Part shown: positions 62,430 through 64,000 of the stretch, one piece after another
Layout of the letters: the number at the start of each line of letters is the position of its first letter
Numbering within the stretch: the stretch's first letter is position 1
NCBI RefSeq assembly: GCF_030317035.1
Contig: NZ_JASZYK010000003.1
Span: 372,001 to 436,000, forward strand
Direction: 5' to 3'
Source of the DNA: Variovorax sp. J22G73
GTDB lineage: Bacteria; Pseudomonadota; Gammaproteobacteria; Burkholderiales; Burkholderiaceae_C
Length of the DNA: 64,000 bases
The notes under the pieces: model-generated
What the model saw: the letters and a program-made list of their open reading frames with translations, nothing else
The model's database searches: none
What the model was told of the DNA's origin: nothing
Translations under genes and position numbers: made by a program

Positions 62430-64000
62430 CGTCGAGCCAGCGGCTGCGCCAACGCATCGTCGCGGCGGGCGTCGTGCTGGTGGCGGCGTTTGCCGGCTCG
62501 GCCGTGTACGACGGCTGGCGGCTGCATCAGCAGATCATGTTCGCGACCGAGCGCGAGCTCGGCAACCTGGCCAAGGCCCTGGCCGAGCAGGGCGCGCGCA
62601 ACCTGCAGGCCGTGGACCTGCTGCTGCGCGACACCAGCGAGTGGTGGGAAAGCACCGGCCACGCGCTGCCGCCCGACGCCATCGCGGCCGCGCTGGCGTC
62701 GCGCGTGGTGGGCGTGTCGCAGGTCAGCGTGCTCACGCTGGTCGACGCCCAGGGCATGCAGCGGCACCGCTCGCGCGTCACGGGCGAGCCGCTGGCCGAT
62801 GTGTCGGACCGGCCCTATTTCCAGAGCCAGCGCGAAGGCGCCGCGCTCGGCCTGTACATCAACGAGCCCGTGGTCACGCGCACCGACCGGCGCCCGGCGC
62901 TGGTGGTGTCGCGCCGGCTCGCCACGCCCGACGGCCGCTTCGACGGCGTGGTGACCGCCATCGTCACCCTGCAGGAGCTGCAGGCGGCCTATTCGGCGCT
63001 GGAACTGGGCGAGGGCAGCGCGCTGCTGCTCACGCTGGACGACGGCACGCTGGTCGTGCGGCAACCCGACGAGCCCGGCATGCCCAGCGGCCAGCGCTTT
63101 CCGGAGCTGACGGCCTTCAAGGGCGCGCCGCTGATCGACCGCTCGGTGAGCCCCGTCGACGGCCGCGCCAAGCTGGTCGCGGCCGTGGGCGTGGGCAAGC
63201 GGCCGCTCACGCTGACCATCACCCGCGACGAAGACCACGCGCTGCGCCCCTGGTACGACGAGCTGCACAGCGCCATCGTGCGCACGCTGCTGCTGGCCGC
63301 GCTGGTGGTGCTCACCATTGCGGGGCTGCTGCGCCAGTTGCGCAAGCTGGAGGCCGGCGAGGCCGAGAAGGCGGCGCTGCAGGCGCGGCTGCAGAAGGCC
63401 CAGCGGCTGGAGTCGCTGGGCACGCTGGCCGGCGGCATCGCGCACGACTTCAACAACATCCTGGGCGCGATCCTGGGTTTCGGCGAAATGGCGCAGCAGC
63501 ATGCGGTGCCGGGCAGCGACATGCGCCGCTACATCGACCGCGTGATGCAGGCCGGCGCCCGCGCGCGCGTGCTGGTGCGGCGCATTCTCGATTTCAGCCG
63601 TGCCGGCGTGGCCGAGCGCGTGCCGGTGCACATCCAGGCCGTGGTGGAAGAGGCGCTGGCCATGCTGCGGCCCACGCTGCCCGAGGCCATCCGCATCGAC
63701 ACCCGGCTGGGCGCCGGCACCGCGGCCGTGCTGGGCGACGGCACGCAACTGCACCAGGTGGTGATGAACCTGTGCACCAACGCCGCCCAGGCGCTGGGCG
63801 ACGCGGGCGCCATCGAGGTGCTGCTCGAACGCGAGACCACCGCCGCCCCCAGGCCGCTGCTGCACGGCGAGCTGGCCCCCGGCAGCTACGTGCGGCTGGT
63901 GGTGGTGGACACCGGCGCCGGCATGTCGCCCGAGGTGCTGCAGCGCGCCTTCGATCCCTTCTTCACCACCAAGAAGCTGGGCGAGGGCACGGGGCTCGGG
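62426..64000 (+). CDS. sensor histidine kinase, N-terminal part
   Basis: The gene runs off the window after 525 codons. Visible parts are a transmembrane helix (residues about 10-30), a periplasmic Cache/PDC-like sensor (about 31-280, with MQRHRSRVTGEPLADVSDRPYFQ), a second helix (about 283-304), the H-box LAGGIAHDFNNIL with His340, N-box MNLCTNAAQAL, G1 VVDTGAGM, F-box DPFFTTK and the start of G2 GEGTGLG. The HDFNNIL type is common in hybrid kinases with a C-terminal receiver. The downstream end is not visible. Confidence 0.92.
   Translation, partial: MTSSQRLRQRIVAAGVVLVAAFAGSAVYDGWRLHQQIMFATERELGNLAKALAEQGARNLQAVDLLLRDTSEWWESTGHALPPDAIAAALASRVVGVSQVSVLTLVDAQGMQRHRSRVTGEPLADVSDRPYFQSQREGAALGLYINEPVVTRTDRRPALVVSRRLATPDGRFDGVVTAIVTLQELQAAYSALELGEGSALLLTLDDGTLVVRQPDEPGMPSGQRFPELTAFKGAPLIDRSVSPVDGRAKLVAAVGVGKRPLTLTITRDEDHALRPWYDELHSAIVRTLLLAALVVLTIAGLLRQLRKLEAGEAEKAALQARLQKAQRLESLGTLAGGIAHDFNNILGAILGFGEMAQQHAVPGSDMRRYIDRVMQAGARARVLVRRILDFSRAGVAERVPVHIQAVVEEALAMLRPTLPEAIRIDTRLGAGTAAVLGDGTQLHQVVMNLCTNAAQALGDAGAIEVLLERETTAAPRPLLHGELAPGSYVRLVVVDTGAGMSPEVLQRAFDPFFTTKKLGEGTGLG

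Overview
The window is 64 kb of a GC-rich, gene-dense chromosome with no rRNA, tRNA, CRISPR or insertion sequence that I could see. GC-rich codon use, several Bug-type (TctC) periplasmic binding proteins, many LysR regulators and acyl-CoA catabolic operons point to a betaproteobacterium of the Burkholderiales. Comamonadaceae, Variovorax-like, is my best guess, made from gene content and not from a database search.

Layout. 1-2.6 kb: a leftward MoxR ATPase / DUF58 / transglutaminase trio, cut by the window edge. 2.7-9.2 kb: HDAC-like deacetylase, MscS channel, a small hypothetical, a LysR/GST divergent pair and a three-domain flavin/Fe-S oxidoreductase. 9.2-10.9 kb: divergent cynT/cynR without cynS. 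11.2-17 kb: etfBA behind a palindromic operator, then an acyl-CoA dehydrogenase, a nitronate-monooxygenase-like enzyme and an acyltransferase. 17.2-24.2 kb: a complete cydDCABX cytochrome bd operon followed by a GbsR-type regulator on the other strand. 24.3-31.9 kb: an AraC regulator divergent from an acyl-CoA ligase / SCPx thiolase / two hotdog proteins / SDR / isomerase operon, then a LysR gene.

32-36.9 kb: a leftward operon of ABC uptake (binding protein, ATPase, permease), an aminopurine-deaminase-like enzyme and a 2-oxoglutarate/Fe(II) dioxygenase; its first Shine-Dalgarno sequence lies inside a perfect 8-bp inverted repeat. 37-42.3 kb: TatD, then a Liv-type binding protein downstream of a monooxygenase-esterase fusion, divergent from a TetR gene with a 16-bp palindrome between them. 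42.4-49.1 kb: a LysR gene, three Bug binding proteins, a class II aldolase and a phenol-hydroxylase-type monooxygenase, which looks like aromatic acid catabolism. 49.2-52.1 kb: an acyl-CoA type operon. 52.2-57.4 kb: DUF2167 protein, PiuC-type hydroxylase, TonB siderophore receptor, cupin and a UBP zinc finger. 57.4-64 kb: a YdeP-type molybdoenzyme, a small conserved partner, Dps, an OmpR-type regulator, and a single-domain receiver with a sensor kinase that runs off the window.

How the parts fit. Much of the window serves uptake and oxidation of organic acids and acyl-CoAs, with electrons passing through ETF, and with a high-affinity bd oxidase as terminal acceptor. The least familiar units are the monooxygenase-esterase fusion locus, the aminopurine-type transport/deaminase/dioxygenase operon and the stress module at the right end, where an identical 12-bp motif precedes two operons.
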